From assembly GCA_964490725.1 (NCBI GenBank), contig CAZBDU010000024.1, positions 1 to 62,884 on the forward strand: a stretch of DNA of 62,884 nt. Direction: 5' to 3'. The translations under genes and the position numbers were made by a program. The stretch comes from CAZBDU01 sp964490725. GTDB lineage: Bacteria > Spirochaetota > Spirochaetia > SZUA-6 > DRHE01. This document shows, one piece after another, positions 16,191 through 24,519 of the stretch. The notes under the pieces are model-generated. The model searched no databases. It was not told the DNA's origin and saw only the letters and a list, made by a program, of their open reading frames with translations. Each line of letters starts with the position of its first letter. Position 1 is the first letter of the stretch.

Positions 16191-16218
16191 TTGACTGTTA
16201 CCTTTTACGCACTACACT
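16191..16218 (+). promoter_or_regulatory. Promoter of the MBL-fold hydrolase gene
   Basis: TTGACT (16191-16196), 16-bp spacer, TACACT (16213-16218), and the ATG follows at 16229 with no Shine-Dalgarno sequence. The transcript would have at most a few leader bases. Confidence 0.6.
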
Positions 16219-16228
16219 GGCGGTCACC

Positions 16229-17077
16229 ATGGTCGTGCGGGTTTGGGGTTGTCGAGGCTCGATACCGAGCCCGGGTGCAGATACTTCCCGCTACGGTGGA
16301 AACACCACCTGTGTCGAGGTGCGTCTGGCGGACGGCACCCTGGTCATCGTAGACGCGGGCAGCGGCATCCGCGCGCTCGGCCTGGACCTGCTGAAGAGGC
16401 GCTCCGCCGCCTCCAGGGAGCTCCACCTCCTGATCACCCACGCTCACTGGGATCACCTCCAGGGCTTCCCCTTCTTCGTCCCGGCCTACCGCAGCGAGTT
16501 CACCTTCCGGGTCAGAAGCGGCGTGCACAGCGAGCGCCGGCTCCAGGAGTTTCTGGCGCACCAGATGGAGCCGCCTTACTTTCCCGTTCATTTTTCCGCG
16601 GTCCAGGCCACCTTCGATTTCCAGCTCCAGAACGGGGGGGATCTCGCCGTCGGCGGTGCCCGCGTCACTCCCGTGCCTCTTTCGCATCCCAACGGGGGCT
16701 ACGGCTTCGTGTTCGAGGAAGGCGGGCGCCGTTTCGTGTTCCTCACGGACAACGAGCTGGGCTACTCCCACCCGGGAGGTCTGTCCGAGACGGCGTACGC
16801 GGAGCTGTGCCGCAACGCGGAGCTGGTGTTCCACGATGCCCAGTACACGAGCGAGGAATACGCCTTCACCCGCGGCTTTGGACACTCCACCTACCGCGCC
16901 GCAACGGAGCTGGCCCTCGCCGCAGGCGTTCAGCGCTTCGGCCTCTTCCATCACGACCCCCGGCGCACGGACCGGGAGCTGGACCGGCGCGTGCGCGACT
17001 GCCGGAGCCGGCTTGGAGCGGGGCCGGACGGCCAGCGCTGCTTCGGCGTGCGCGAGGGCATGGAACTGACCGTCTGA
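16229..17077 (+). CDS. MBL-fold metallohydrolase
   Basis: 282 residues. Opens MVVRVWGCRGSIPSPG and GGNTTCVEV, typical of the RNase Z/phosphodiesterase-like branch of metallo-beta-lactamase-fold proteins. The metal motif is HAHWDHLQGFPFF (H-x-H-x-D-H), with further ligands expected in PLSHPNGGYGF, FLTDNE and FHHDP near the C-terminus. Cytoplasmic. Related proteins act on phosphodiester or lipid-type substrates; the target here is unknown. The ATG at 16229 was chosen because the promoter ends 10 nt before it and the frame upstream lacks similarity. DUF432 and MscS genes follow closely, so they may be one operon. Confidence 0.85.
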   Translation: MVVRVWGCRGSIPSPGADTSRYGGNTTCVEVRLADGTLVIVDAGSGIRALGLDLLKRRSAASRELHLLITHAHWDHLQGFPFFVPAYRSEFTFRVRSGVHSERRLQEFLAHQMEPPYFPVHFSAVQATFDFQLQNGGDLAVGGARVTPVPLSHPNGGYGFVFEEGGRRFVFLTDNELGYSHPGGLSETAYAELCRNAELVFHDAQYTSEEYAFTRGFGHSTYRAATELALAAGVQRFGLFHHDPRRTDRELDRRVRDCRSRLGAGPDGQRCFGVREGMELTV

Positions 17078-17095
17078 TTCGGATATTGTACTATC

Positions 17096-17902
17096 ATGCA
17101 GGAAACCGACGGCCCAGCGGCCGCCGCGCTGTGGCGGCCGCTGGCCCTGGAGCCCGAACGCCGCTACCGCTCCAGGGTGGGACCCCTCACGGTGTGGCTG
17201 AAACGGGTGGACGGGGAGCTCTACGTGGCCTCCGCGCTCCAGGCCGGGGAGACGGACGTGCAGCCGCTCTGCCGGGAGGAGGAGGCCGGCCCGGAGCCGC
17301 CCTGGATCCGTTTCGTCGTGGAAACGGACTCCGACCTGGTGCGCCTGCGCCCGGTGATGCCGGACAGGCCCGTGGTGGTGAGGCCGCAGTACCCGCTGAA
17401 GATGCAGGGCGGCAGCCGTGCGCTGTTCTTCGTCAAGGTGCCGGTGTGGGTGCGCCTCCAAGCGGGCCAGTCTGACCCGCCCCCTCTCTGCGAGCTTCCC
17501 ACGGTGGTGCTGTCCAATACCTGGTTCGGCACTCCCTCCGACGGCGAGCTGTGCTACGCCCTGAAGACCAAGGCTCGCCGCACCCTCGAGGAGGCACCTC
17601 CGGACGCCTTTCAGGTGGTATGCCCCGTATCGGTGCGCAACCAGACATCGGTGGACCTGGATTTCCGACGGCTGTGCCTGCGGGTGGTGCACCTTGGAGT
17701 CTACCTCGGTTCCGCGGGGCTATGGGCGAACACCGTCGAGGTGGTGTACCGCGGCGAGGAGCAGGCCAGCCAGATCGAGATCACCGGCAAGCTGATCGAG
17801 GCTGCAGGGGACGCCGAGCTCGTTGCGGAGCCCCGCCAGCCTTCCTCCCGCAGCCTGCTGCGGAAGAGCTTCTCGTTCCTCAAGTCCCTGACTGGGTTCT
17901 GA
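17096..17902 (+). CDS. DUF432-like protein, partner of the MscS channel
   Basis: 268 residues, no signal peptide or membrane segments, beta-rich. VVLSNTWFGTPSDGELCYAL and the KTKARRTLEE stretch match my recollection of DUF432, a family usually encoded beside small mechanosensitive channels in archaea and some bacteria. MscS follows after 13 bp. A cytoplasmic regulatory or accessory role for the channel is the natural inference. No good ribosome site before the ATG; TATTGT six bases upstream leaves open a leaderless start of its own. Confidence 0.6.
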   Translation: MQETDGPAAAALWRPLALEPERRYRSRVGPLTVWLKRVDGELYVASALQAGETDVQPLCREEEAGPEPPWIRFVVETDSDLVRLRPVMPDRPVVVRPQYPLKMQGGSRALFFVKVPVWVRLQAGQSDPPPLCELPTVVLSNTWFGTPSDGELCYALKTKARRTLEEAPPDAFQVVCPVSVRNQTSVDLDFRRLCLRVVHLGVYLGSAGLWANTVEVVYRGEEQASQIEITGKLIEAAGDAELVAEPRQPSSRSLLRKSFSFLKSLTGF

Positions 17903-17915
17903 GGGGGGGGCGTCC

Positions 17916-18812
17916 ATGCTGGACCGAACATTCAGGCAGTTTCTCGACTACTTCACCCGCGATCGGGTGGAGAGACTGATCGTGGTGGCCGCCATCCTTG
18001 TGGCGGGTCTGCTGCTGATCCGTCTGCTCTCGGCGGTGGTGGGCCGCATCTCCCGCCGGCGCCTTTCACAGCAGTACGGGATGCTGCTCAGAAAGGCCAT
18101 CTCCTACACCGGGGCCGCGGTGGTCCTGATCATCGTCCTCCAGCTGCTGGGCGTAAAGATCGGCGCGCTGCTGGGAGCGGCGGGGATCGTGGGGATCGCC
18201 ATCGGCTTCGCCTCCCAGACCAGCATGTCCAACCTGATCAGCGGGCTGTTCCTCATCTCGGAAAAACCCTTCCAGGTGGGAGACGTGATCCGGGTGGGGG
18301 GGAACACCGGGATCATCCAGTCCATCGACCTGCTCTCGGTGAAGGTCAGGACCTTCGACAACCTCTTCATCCGCATCCCCAACGAAATCCTCATCAAGGG
18401 GGAGCTCACCAACATCACCCGCTATCCCATCCGCCGGCTGGACGTAAAGCTCAGCGTTGCCTACAAAACCGAAGTCGGCAAGGTGATGGAGGTGTTGAAG
18501 GACCTGGCGGCGGCCAACCCGTACTGCCTGGACGAACCGGAGCCGCTGATTCTGTTCACAGAGTTCGGAGACTCCGGCCTGCAGTTCCTTTACGGGCTGT
18601 GGTTCCACAAGCCGGATTTCCTGTCCTTGAAGAACTCGATCATGCGGGAGATCAAGGAACGGTTCGAGGCCGAGGGAATCGAGATTCCCTTCCCTCACGT
18701 GTCGCTGTACGCCGGCTCGGCCAGCGATCCTTTTCCGGTCCGGGTAGTTGCCGACGAGGGCGGGGCTGCCCTCCCGGGGTCCGGCGACCCTACAGCCACT
18801 TCTTCTTCTTGA
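17916..18812 (+). CDS. mscS: MscS family mechanosensitive ion channel
   Basis: 298 residues. Three membrane segments (about 20-40, 60-82, 85-110), the pore helix GAAGIVGIAIGFASQTSMSNLISGL and the beta-domain motif FQVGDVIRVGGNTGIIQSIDLLSVKVRTFDN with PNEILIKGELTNITR. Inner-membrane channel that opens on membrane tension and releases solutes during osmotic downshock. Strong GAGGGGGG site. Downstream of DUF432, and convergent with the trk-corA operon, whose last gene it overlaps by 23 bp, so both strands of this locus deal with ion and turgor control. Confidence 0.92.
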   Translation: MLDRTFRQFLDYFTRDRVERLIVVAAILVAGLLLIRLLSAVVGRISRRRLSQQYGMLLRKAISYTGAAVVLIIVLQLLGVKIGALLGAAGIVGIAIGFASQTSMSNLISGLFLISEKPFQVGDVIRVGGNTGIIQSIDLLSVKVRTFDNLFIRIPNEILIKGELTNITRYPIRRLDVKLSVAYKTEVGKVMEVLKDLAAANPYCLDEPEPLILFTEFGDSGLQFLYGLWFHKPDFLSLKNSIMREIKERFEAEGIEIPFPHVSLYAGSASDPFPVRVVADEGGAALPGSGDPTATSSS

Positions 18813-19848
18813 AGATGTACAGCATCACTCCCGCCAGGATCAGCATCACCGCCCAGACGGTGGGATAGCCCCACTTCCAGGCCAGCTCGGGCATGGTGTG
18901 GAAGTTCATCCCGTACACTCCCACCACGAAGGTCAGGGGGATGAAGATCGTGGCGATGATGGTCAGCACCCGCATGACGTTGTTCATCCGGTTGCTGGCC
19001 GCCGAGAGGTAGGTGTCCACCAGGCCGGAGACGATGGCCTGGTAGGCGTCCAGGAGCTCGATCACCTGGATGGTGTGATCGTATACGTCCCTCAGGAAAG
19101 GCCTGGTCTCCGTGCGGATCGCCGGGAGCTCCGAGCGCTCCAGCTGCGCCAGCAGCTCCCGGGTGGGCCACAGCGTCCGGCGCAGGAAGATCAGGTCCCG
19201 CTTCAGCGCCTGCATGAGCCTCATGTCCTCGTTGGTCTGCTCCCGCAGAATCCGCTCCTCCAGCGGCTCGATCCGGTCCTCCAGCGCCTCGGTGATCGCG
19301 AAGTAGTGATCCACGGTGGCGTCCATCAGGCAGTAGGCCAGGTAGTCCACCCCCCGCCGGCGGATCTGACCTCTGCCTTCCCGCAGTCGCGAGCGGATCT
19401 GGTTGAATACGTCCCCCTCCCGCTCCTGAAAGGAGATCAGGAGGTTGTCCACCAGCAGGAGGCTGACCTGCTCGCCCTCCAGATCCAGCCCTCCCTCTGC
19501 CATCTTGAGCATTCTGAACACGATGTACACGTAGCGGTCGTAGCTTTCCAGCTTGGGCCGCTGGTCCGTGTTGGCAATATCTTCCAGCGTCAGGGGATGA
19601 ATGCCAAAGCTCCGGCCCACCTCCTCGATCACCGAGACATCGTGGACGCCGTCCACGTTCAGCCAGGCGATCTCAGGCCCCCGGGCCTGCTGCAGGCACT
19701 CCGCGATCCCCCGGGGCTCCCGCTCCTGGCACCCCTCGGGACCGTAGCGGAACAGGGTCAGCCTTACCTTCTCGGCGCGCTCCCGGCCCACGTGCACCGT
19801 GGTTCCCGGGGGGAGCCCCACCTTCTTCGACCTGCGGCGCGCCGGCAT
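18790..19848 (-). CDS. corA: CorA family magnesium/divalent cation transporter
   Basis: 352 residues. Large cytoplasmic N-terminal domain (HPLTLEDIANTDQRPKLE, YVYIVFRMLK), a long stalk helix, and two C-terminal membrane helices with the selectivity signature YGMNFHTMPEL and a basic tail (FKKKKWL). Passive Mg2+/Co2+ influx. Last gene of the trkH-trkA-PAS-corA operon, starting 2 bp after the PAS protein with a GGAAGGAG site. The 3' end overlaps mscS by 23 bp. Confidence 0.94.
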   Translation of the reverse strand: MPARRRSKKVGLPPGTTVHVGRERAEKVRLTLFRYGPEGCQEREPRGIAECLQQARGPEIAWLNVDGVHDVSVIEEVGRSFGIHPLTLEDIANTDQRPKLESYDRYVYIVFRMLKMAEGGLDLEGEQVSLLLVDNLLISFQEREGDVFNQIRSRLREGRGQIRRRGVDYLAYCLMDATVDHYFAITEALEDRIEPLEERILREQTNEDMRLMQALKRDLIFLRRTLWPTRELLAQLERSELPAIRTETRPFLRDVYDHTIQVIELLDAYQAIVSGLVDTYLSAASNRMNNVMRVLTIIATIFIPLTFVVGVYGMNFHTMPELAWKWGYPTVWAVMLILAGVMLYIFKKKKWL

Positions 19849-19850
19849 CT

Positions 19851-20726
19851 CTAGCGCTCCTTCCGCGGGCGGGCCTGGCGCATGCCTGCCTGGCGGCTCT
19901 GCTTCTGTCCAGCGGGTCCCTGCCCGGCCTTCGGCTGCCTTCCCTGGGGCGGCCGCGAAGAGAGATAGCGCCGCATCACCTGGCCCACCCGGGACAGCGC
20001 CCTGGGCCGCGCCTCAGTCCCGCGGCCGGCCTCGGTGTGGATCGCCGTTCTGGCGGGCACGCAGACCACGTTGGCCAGCTCGTTGTTGCGGTTGAACACC
20101 GGATAGAAGGCCAACTTCTCCTTCTCCCCCTCGACAATATGCGCGTGCTCCCGCTCCAGGCGGCTCACCACCTCGGCAAAGCGAACCTCCGGCTCGATCT
20201 CGCTGATGTGCTTGCGCAGCAGCTGCGTTCGCCCCAGCTCCCGTCTGTCCAGGTAGCCCCGGCTGGCCTCCTCCACCCTGCCCGAGAGATCCAGGATGAC
20301 CAGGGCGATCTCGGTGTTGGCGAGCACGAAGGAGAGGAGCCCCGAGAGGGAGCTTATCTTGAGGGACTTGCGCTCGTTGAGCTCGTTCAGGTTGAAGTAC
20401 AGCAGCCGGATCTTTCTGCCCAGGGGGCCCAGCTTCTTGAGCCCCTCCTCGGAGGAGGAGTAGCCGGAGCGGGTGAGCTCGATCAGCTTGTCCAGCTCCC
20501 GCGAGACGTTCCGGCTCCGCCACAGCAGGATCAGAAACACCGCGACCACCACCGAGGCCAGCACTATCCCCAGGTAGAGCACCGTCTCCGCCCGGTACTT
20601 CAGCAGCTCCGGAGGCCGCGCCGCGGCTGTCCGGAGCCACAGGTAGCCCTGGACCGCCAGCAAGAGCAGAGCGGCCAGCGAAAGGAGGAATACGACGATC
20701 AGCGCCCGCCGCTGCACCAGGACCAT
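19851..20726 (-). CDS. Two-TM membrane protein with PAS-like domain in the trk operon
   Basis: 291 residues. Two hydrophobic helices (about 8-30 and 47-68), a short helical linker, then a PAS-like segment (LLSFVLANTEIALVILDLSGRVEEASRGYL ... YPVFNRNNELANVVCV, about 130-245 if written in parts) and a basic, Gln/Arg-rich tail. No kinase, GGDEF or phosphatase motif, so it is a sensor without an output enzyme. Located between trkA (4 bp) and corA (2 bp), it may gate or modulate one of these transporters. No named family recognised. Confidence 0.55.
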   Translation of the reverse strand: MVLVQRRALIVVFLLSLAALLLLAVQGYLWLRTAAARPPELLKYRAETVLYLGIVLASVVVAVFLILLWRSRNVSRELDKLIELTRSGYSSSEEGLKKLGPLGRKIRLLYFNLNELNERKSLKISSLSGLLSFVLANTEIALVILDLSGRVEEASRGYLDRRELGRTQLLRKHISEIEPEVRFAEVVSRLEREHAHIVEGEKEKLAFYPVFNRNNELANVVCVPARTAIHTEAGRGTEARPRALSRVGQVMRRYLSSRPPQGRQPKAGQGPAGQKQSRQAGMRQARPRKER

Positions 20727-20730
20727 GGGC

Positions 20731-21423
20731 TCACCTCTCCCTGAGCACGTCGAGGTCCCGGTTGCGCCCCAGCACCAGCAGGATGTCGCTCTCCTTCAGC
20801 TCCTCGTCGCTTGCCGGCAGCACGATGGTCTCCGACTTGACCGGGTTGCCCAGAAAGTCGATGGTGGTGTTCTGGCGCTTGATGGCCATCACGTTCAGAT
20901 TGTACCGTTTGCGCAGGTCCAGCTTTTCCAGGGTCTTGCCCACCATCTCCTCCGGCACGTACACCTCCGCGATGCTGAAGTCCTCTGAGATGGACACCGT
21001 GTCCAGCACCTCCGGGGAGATCAGGCGGGTGGCGATGCGCCGGCCTTCGTCGATCTCAAGGTTGATCACCTCGTTCACGCCGATGTGCTTCAACACCTGC
21101 TGGTGGATGTCCGAGACAGCCCGCGCCAGGATGTAGGGTACACCGGCGTTCTTCAGCAACGCCGTGGTGATGATGCTGCCTTCGATGTTCTCCCCGATCG
21201 CCACCACGGCCACGTCCACGTCCTCCAGGGGCGCATTGCGGAGCGCCTCTTCGTCGGTGGAGTCCAGCAGCAGCGCCTGGGTGACCGTGTCCTTGATCTT
21301 CTCCACAAGCTGCGGCTGGTTGTCGAAGGCCATGACCTTGCCCCCCTTCTCCGCCAGCACACGGCAGACCTCGCGCCCGAAGGTCCCTAGGCCGAACACG
21401 GCGAACACCTTCTCCTTGGCCAT
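20731..21423 (-). CDS. trkA: TrkA family potassium uptake regulatory subunit
   Basis: 230 residues: a single RCK_N plus RCK_C unit (KtrA-like length). The Rossmann motif is GLGTFGREVCR at residues 11-21; DSTDEEALRNAPLED and AVVAIGENIEGSI follow, and the C-terminal half carries EVYVPEEMVGKTL and LPASDEELKESDILLVLG. Binds nucleotides and controls the TrkH pore from the cytoplasmic side. Starts 3 bp after trkH. Confidence 0.94.
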   Translation of the reverse strand: MAKEKVFAVFGLGTFGREVCRVLAEKGGKVMAFDNQPQLVEKIKDTVTQALLLDSTDEEALRNAPLEDVDVAVVAIGENIEGSIITTALLKNAGVPYILARAVSDIHQQVLKHIGVNEVINLEIDEGRRIATRLISPEVLDTVSISEDFSIAEVYVPEEMVGKTLEKLDLRKRYNLNVMAIKRQNTTIDFLGNPVKSETIVLPASDEELKESDILLVLGRNRDLDVLRER

Positions 21424-21426
21424 AGG

Positions 21427-23193
21427 CTACCCTATCATCACCTCTCCCCGGGGATACTCAGCGTGCACGCGCTGGACCCGCCGGACCGCCGCCGCCAGAA
21501 GCGTCAGAGGCCCCAGCCGGCCGATGAACATGAGCACGATTATAACACACTTGCCGGTCACCGTTAGATGGGGGGTGATTCCCGCCGAGAGACCCACGGT
21601 GCCGAACGCGGAGACCGCCTCGAAAAAGACCACGATGAAAGGGGCCTGCTCGGTCGCCGACAACAGGAGCACCCCCAGAAGCACAGCAAAGATCCCGAAC
21701 AGAAAGATCAGCAACGCCCGCAGCACCAGGTCCTTGGCCACCGAGTAGCGGAAGAGCGTCACGTTTGGCTGGTCCAGCAGGATGGAGCGCACGTAGGCCA
21801 GGATAATCGCCAGGGAGTTGATCTTGATTCCCCCCGCGGTCGATCCCGAGGCCGCCCCGATGAACATGAACACGATCATGAACAGGTAGGTGGGGGTGCG
21901 CAGGCCTCCTGTGGGGACGGTGTTGAACCCGGCCGTGCGCAGCGTGACCGACTGGAAAAAAGAGGCCAGATACTGGGTGCCCACCCCGTAGGGCAGCAGC
22001 GTGCTGCGGTGCTCCAGGCCGTAGAAGAGGAACGTGCCGGAGACCAGGAGAATCAGCGTACCCAGGAGAACCACCCGGGTGTTCAGATTGAGATTGCGGG
22101 CGGCGCTGTGGCGCTGGAAGCCCGTGGAGGACAGCCGGGTGCGCAGCGTGTCGCGAACGTTCAGCACCACCGCGAAGCTGATGCCGCCGGTGACGATGAG
22201 CAGGGCCACCACCAGGTTGACCGGCACGCTTCCCCGGAACCGCTCCAGGCTGTCGGAGAAGACCGAGAAGCCCGCGTTGCAGAAGGCGGAAACTGCGTGA
22301 AAGACTGCGGCGAAGACGTTCGTCAGCCCCAGGCCCAGCTGCGGCGCGAAACCTGCGAACAGCAGCGCCGCCCCCACCCCCTCTACGATCAGGGTGATGT
22401 AAATGATGCGCCGCACGCTGTGGCCCAGGCTCGACATGTCCCGCTCGCTCAGCATGTAGGAGATGAGGAACTTATCCTCCAGGCTCAGGGAGCGGCGAAA
22501 GGCGAAGGCCACGAAAAAGGAGAGAATCATGATTCCCAGGCCGCCGATCTGAATCAGCGCCAGGACGAACAGCTTCCCCCAGAAGGAGAAGGCCGTGGCG
22601 GTGTCCACCACGATGAGGCCGGTCACGCACACCGCCGAGGTGGCGGTGAACAGCGCGTCCACGAACCCGATGCGTTCCTGCGCCGAGGCAAGCGGCAGCA
22701 TCAGCAGGATCGTGCCGGTGATGATCACGAGCACGAAGCTCAGCATGACCGTGCGGGCGGGCTGCGCGGTGATCGAGCGCACGAACAGGGTCAGCTTGCG
22801 GATGCGCCCGAACACCTTGAACAGGATGAAGAGGTTGCGCAGGACGACGATCGCGCCCGGAATGGCCCCGTAGCGGGCCAGGCTGCCGGAGAAGTAGACG
22901 GCCTTGTTGTAGACGAACAGGGCCGTGAAGACCAGCATGAAGCCCAGGTTGAAGGCGTTGCGGCGCAGGTAAAGGCGCAGGCTGGCCGACTGCAGTGCCT
23001 CCCAGACGATCTCCGCGTACAGGAGGGCAAGCACCGTGAAGTCCACCACCTGCACGGCTGCCAGCGCCGCCGGGTTGCGTACGCCGCTCTCCTCGAGGAT
23101 CAGGGAAACCACGCTCAGGACCAGCGTGACCACGAGGATGACGTTGATGCCCGAAGGCAGGCGGATGCGTATCTGCTCCTCGCTCGCTTGCAT
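21427..23193 (-). CDS. trkH: TrkH family potassium uptake channel subunit
   Basis: 588 residues from ATG 23193; the longer TTG frame to 23241 is less likely. The four filter loops of Trk/Ktr pores are visible: SAVCVTGL, SAFCNAGF, VTLRTAGFNTV and SAFGTVGLSAG. An N-terminal extension of about 150 residues with four extra hydrophobic segments precedes the core and is longer than in E. coli TrkH. Inner-membrane K+ uptake with TrkA. First gene of the operon; no clear ribosome site precedes the ATG. Confidence 0.92.
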   Translation of the reverse strand: MQASEEQIRIRLPSGINVILVVTLVLSVVSLILEESGVRNPAALAAVQVVDFTVLALLYAEIVWEALQSASLRLYLRRNAFNLGFMLVFTALFVYNKAVYFSGSLARYGAIPGAIVVLRNLFILFKVFGRIRKLTLFVRSITAQPARTVMLSFVLVIITGTILLMLPLASAQERIGFVDALFTATSAVCVTGLIVVDTATAFSFWGKLFVLALIQIGGLGIMILSFFVAFAFRRSLSLEDKFLISYMLSERDMSSLGHSVRRIIYITLIVEGVGAALLFAGFAPQLGLGLTNVFAAVFHAVSAFCNAGFSVFSDSLERFRGSVPVNLVVALLIVTGGISFAVVLNVRDTLRTRLSSTGFQRHSAARNLNLNTRVVLLGTLILLVSGTFLFYGLEHRSTLLPYGVGTQYLASFFQSVTLRTAGFNTVPTGGLRTPTYLFMIVFMFIGAASGSTAGGIKINSLAIILAYVRSILLDQPNVTLFRYSVAKDLVLRALLIFLFGIFAVLLGVLLLSATEQAPFIVVFFEAVSAFGTVGLSAGITPHLTVTGKCVIIVLMFIGRLGPLTLLAAAVRRVQRVHAEYPRGEVMIG

Positions 23194-23363
23194 GGGGGCC
23201 GCTTTCGAGGTGACGATACCGCTAACCCATGCCGCGGTCAATAGCGGCGGGCCCTCTGGCGCGATGGCGCGCTTGTTGAGGCGGCCACGGGCCCGCCGGG
23301 TGCGCGCCGCCGGCCTTTCTTCCGGGAGGGAAACCTCCTACAATGAATAGGGAGGAGGCTGCC

Positions 23364-24509
23364 ATGAAACGCTGGGGGGGAAGATCTTCCCCGTGGGTGC
23401 TGCTGGCCGCTGCGGCGGTCCTGGCCGCGGTGGGCTGCGAGATCGTGCCGGTGCGGGAGACCCGCGGTCCGGCGGGGCCACAGACGGTGCCTGCGGAGAC
23501 CCCCGAGGAGGTCGCCGCCGAGGCCGAGGAGACCGTCCTGGCGCCGGGGGCGCCCACGGACACGGAAATCAGGGCGATGCAGGTCTTTCGCTCCGCCGGC
23601 GGGGCGGTGATCAACGTGAGCCCGGCCGGCGGCGGAACCCCTGCAGCTGAGCTGGCCCAGCCCGTCTCCGGTTCGGGAACCATCGTCGCGCCGGAAGGGC
23701 TGGTGATCACGAGCCGCCGGACCGCGGAGGCGGGGCCCGCGCTCACCGTGACCCTGCAGGACGGAACCAGCTTCGAAGCGGAGCTACTCGGGACCGACCC
23801 GGACACGGACCTGGCGCTCCTGAGCTTCGACCCCAGGGACGCTGCGCTCACCGCCGCAACCCTGGGAAGCCCGGACAAGCTCTTCGTGGGCCAGATGGCC
23901 ATCGCCCTGGGCAACCCCTTGGGCCGGGGGTGCACGCTCTCGGTGGGAACGGTCTCCGGCCTGGACCGGCCGGTGCGTATGGAGTCGGGCTACGTGACCC
24001 GCTTCCTCCAAACCGATGCCGCCATCCATCGGGGCAACGCCGGCGGGCCGCTCCTCGAGCCCGGCGGCGAGGTGATCGGAGTGAGTGTCCTGCCCCCCGG
24101 CGCTCCGGAGGGGGTGAGCGTTGCGGTGCCCGCCGACACCGTAAAACGCGTCCTGGCGGACCTCCAGCGCGACGGCGAGGTGCGGCGAGGCTGGATCGAC
24201 CTGACCGTGCGGCCCGTCGACCCGGTCCTGGCCCGCCGGGCCGGCCTTCCGGTGAGCCGCGGGCTTCTCGTGGTGACGGTTCCGCCCGGCGGTCCGGCCG
24301 ACCTTGCCGGCCTGCGCGGCGGGGAGCCGGGAGCCGGCGACATCATCGTGGGGATCGACGGCAGACCGGTGAGGGGCCTGCTGGACTACCTGGAGGCTCT
24401 GGAGGCCACCAGGCCGGACCAGACAGTGACGCTCGCGGTGCGCCGGGGCGACCAGACCCTGAGCCTCAGCGTGGAGCTCTCCCGCCGCCCCGCGACGTAT
24501 CCCTGGTAG
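23364..24509 (+). CDS. HtrA-like lipoprotein with PDZ domain, protease residues missing
   Basis: 381 residues from ATG 23364 (GGGAGGAGG site). Lipoprotein signal with lipobox AVGC around residue 28, a Glu/Pro-rich linker, a trypsin-like domain and a C-terminal PDZ domain (RGLLVVTVPPGGPADLAGL, GDIIVGIDGRPVRGL). The fold markers of HtrA/DegP are present (VSGSGTIV, TDPDTDLALL, GQMAIALGNPLG), but the catalytic His position reads VITSRRTAEAG and the nucleophile motif reads GNAGGPL instead of GNSGGPL. Two of three triad residues are therefore lost. Probably an envelope binding or chaperone-like protein rather than a protease. Confidence 0.8.
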   Translation: MKRWGGRSSPWVLLAAAAVLAAVGCEIVPVRETRGPAGPQTVPAETPEEVAAEAEETVLAPGAPTDTEIRAMQVFRSAGGAVINVSPAGGGTPAAELAQPVSGSGTIVAPEGLVITSRRTAEAGPALTVTLQDGTSFEAELLGTDPDTDLALLSFDPRDAALTAATLGSPDKLFVGQMAIALGNPLGRGCTLSVGTVSGLDRPVRMESGYVTRFLQTDAAIHRGNAGGPLLEPGGEVIGVSVLPPGAPEGVSVAVPADTVKRVLADLQRDGEVRRGWIDLTVRPVDPVLARRAGLPVSRGLLVVTVPPGGPADLAGLRGGEPGAGDIIVGIDGRPVRGLLDYLEALEATRPDQTVTLAVRRGDQTLSLSVELSRRPATYPW

Positions 24510-24519
24510 GAGCGCGGGG

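Noticed and set aside
21568..23244. 558-codon open frame antisense to trkH
   Set aside because: Composition rich in Glu/Gln/Arg repeats typical of the complement of membrane-protein codons; no motifs.
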